Source: JAHJGG01 sp041658785
GTDB taxonomy: Bacteria > Patescibacteriota > Patescibacteriia > Magasanikbacterales > UBA922
Assembly (NCBI GenBank): GCA_041658785.1
Contig: JBAZZL010000020.1
Location: forward strand, 1 to 19,514
Direction of reading: 5' to 3'
Length of the DNA: 19,514 nucleotides
This document shows positions 18,483-19,514 of this stretch, in pieces. Positions within the stretch are counted from its first letter, which is position 1. Each line of letters opens with the position of its first letter. The notes under the pieces were generated by a model. The model ran no database searches. It was not told the DNA's origin and saw nothing but the letters and a program-made list of their open reading frames with translations. Made by a program: the position numbers and the translations under genes.

Positions 18483-19514
18483 ATGAAAAAAGATTATAAA
18501 AAACTAATCATCAAAATAGGCACTAATGTTATAACCAACGACAGCGGTTTGCTTGATATTCCTGTCATGGAGCAAATTGTTAATCAGGTGGCTCAATTAA
18601 AAAAACAAGGCATTAAAATAATTATTGTTTCCTCTGGCGCGATGGGCGCTGGCCGGTCTTTGGTAAAGATTAGCGAAGACGAGGATCGGGTGGTGAAGCG
18701 CCAAGTTTTGGCCGCGGTTGGCCAAGTCAAACTTATGCAAACTTATGTCGACCTGTTTGTCAAACACGGACTAAACTGCGCCCAGGTGCTGGCCACCAAA
18801 AGCGATTTTCGCGACCGGCGGCATTATCTAAACATGAAAAATTGTTTTGAAGCCCTCCTGCGCGACGATATTATTCCGATTGTGAATGAAAATGACGTGG
18901 TATCGGTTGATGAGCTGATGTTCACGGACAACGATGAGCTGGCCGGTCTCATCGCCTCTATGATGAGCGTGGAGGCGGTATTGCTTTTGTCTTTGGTGGG
19001 GGGAATTTTGCGGGCAGACGGCAGCGTGGTGGCGGTAGTGAAAGATGAAAAGGAAGTGAGCGAGCATATTTTGCCCTGTGTTTCCAAATTCGGCCGGGGT
19101 GGCATGCATACCAAGTGCCGGATAGCGCTCAAACTCGCCGGCCTCGGCATTACCACGCACATTTTGAACGGGAGAAGAGCCGGCGCGATTATTGACGCGC
19201 TGTCCGGAAAAAAAGTCGGCACCAAGTTTTTGGCGACCGGCGACAAGGTTTCCAATGTAAAAAAATGGATCGCGTACGCCGAGGGACAGGAAAAAGGCAT
19301 CGTGCATATTAATGAATGCGCCGAGCCGGTATTGCGGGAAAAGGGGAAAGCCAGAAGTTTGTTGCCGGTGGGAATTACGAAAGTGGAAGGAGTTTTTGAA
19401 AAGGGCGATATTATTAAAATTAAAAATTACCAGGGTAAGATTATCGGGTTTGGCAGGGCCGAGTACGGGTCGGATTTGGCGAAAAAGAATATGGGGAAAA
19501 AGGGGAATAGGGAA
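18483..19514 (+). CDS. proB: Glutamate 5-kinase, 3' end cut by the window
   Basis: 344 codons are present with no stop before the window edge. ProB phosphorylates L-glutamate with ATP, the first step of proline synthesis. Evidence: KLIIKIGTNVIT at the start, IIVSSGAMGAGR, VLAAVGQVKLMQTY, NENDVVSVDELMFTDNDELA, and FGRGGMHTKCRIALKLAGLG with the kinase GGMxTK motif, then a C-terminal PUA domain from about residue 270 (GIVHINECAEPVLREKGKAR, LLPVGITKVEG, IGFGRAEYGS). ATG 18483 gives MKKDYKKLI. No proA or proC is visible; proA would be expected just beyond the edge if the pathway is complete. Many CPR genomes lack full proline synthesis, so its context is worth reading on. Confidence 0.94.
   Translation, partial: MKKDYKKLIIKIGTNVITNDSGLLDIPVMEQIVNQVAQLKKQGIKIIIVSSGAMGAGRSLVKISEDEDRVVKRQVLAAVGQVKLMQTYVDLFVKHGLNCAQVLATKSDFRDRRHYLNMKNCFEALLRDDIIPIVNENDVVSVDELMFTDNDELAGLIASMMSVEAVLLLSLVGGILRADGSVVAVVKDEKEVSEHILPCVSKFGRGGMHTKCRIALKLAGLGITTHILNGRRAGAIIDALSGKKVGTKFLATGDKVSNVKKWIAYAEGQEKGIVHINECAEPVLREKGKARSLLPVGITKVEGVFEKGDIIKIKNYQGKIIGFGRAEYGSDLAKKNMGKKGNRE

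Overview
The window looks like part of a Candidate Phyla Radiation (Patescibacteria) genome, probably Parcubacteria-like. This is inferred from protein style and gene content: short housekeeping proteins, a FemAB protein beside a sugar nucleotidyltransferase and MltG, a large serine recombinase at a tRNA, an NHL-propeller surface protein with C-terminal tandem modules, and a diversity-generating-retroelement (DGR) style target. TGA ends several genes (fusA, femAB), so the UGA-recoded code of Gracilibacteria/Absconditabacteria does not apply. The lineage is not proven by the sequence alone.

Layout. 1-2007: an accessory block with a serine recombinase bracketed by a 114-bp inverted repeat whose right copy abuts and includes the 3' CCA end of a minus-strand tRNA-Arg(TCG), followed by a tRNA-Lys(CTT). 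2108-3684, minus strand: rpmF-nusB-rnc, driven by a promoter at 3817-3845. 3850-4005: a large near-perfect palindrome lying exactly between that promoter and a divergent plus-strand promoter (4018-4046). 4103-7012, plus: a cell-wall group of FemAB, a sugar-1-phosphate nucleotidyltransferase (ATGA overlap) and MltG. 7110-10834: the str operon rpsL-rpsG-fusA with a sigma70-like promoter, a 360-nt leader and a terminator. 10956-11172: a broken NYN-domain gene. 11372-13884: a DGR-like cassette with a 699-aa variable protein, a nested hairpin and a template-repeat-like copy downstream, but no reverse transcriptase. 13915-14318: palindromic repeats and a promoter. 14319-17573: a secreted NHL/FN3/tandem-module surface protein. 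17677 to the end: trmD and an incomplete proB.

The main signals beyond ordinary annotation are the orphan DGR-like cassette, the 156-bp palindrome between divergent promoters, the recombinase inside a tRNA-linked inverted repeat, and a pervasive population of short tandem-palindromic repeats. These repeats fill nearly every intergenic gap and also sit, in frame, inside femAB and trmD and at the 3' end of nusB. Ribosomal protein S12 carries arginine at the classical K43 streptomycin-resistance position.
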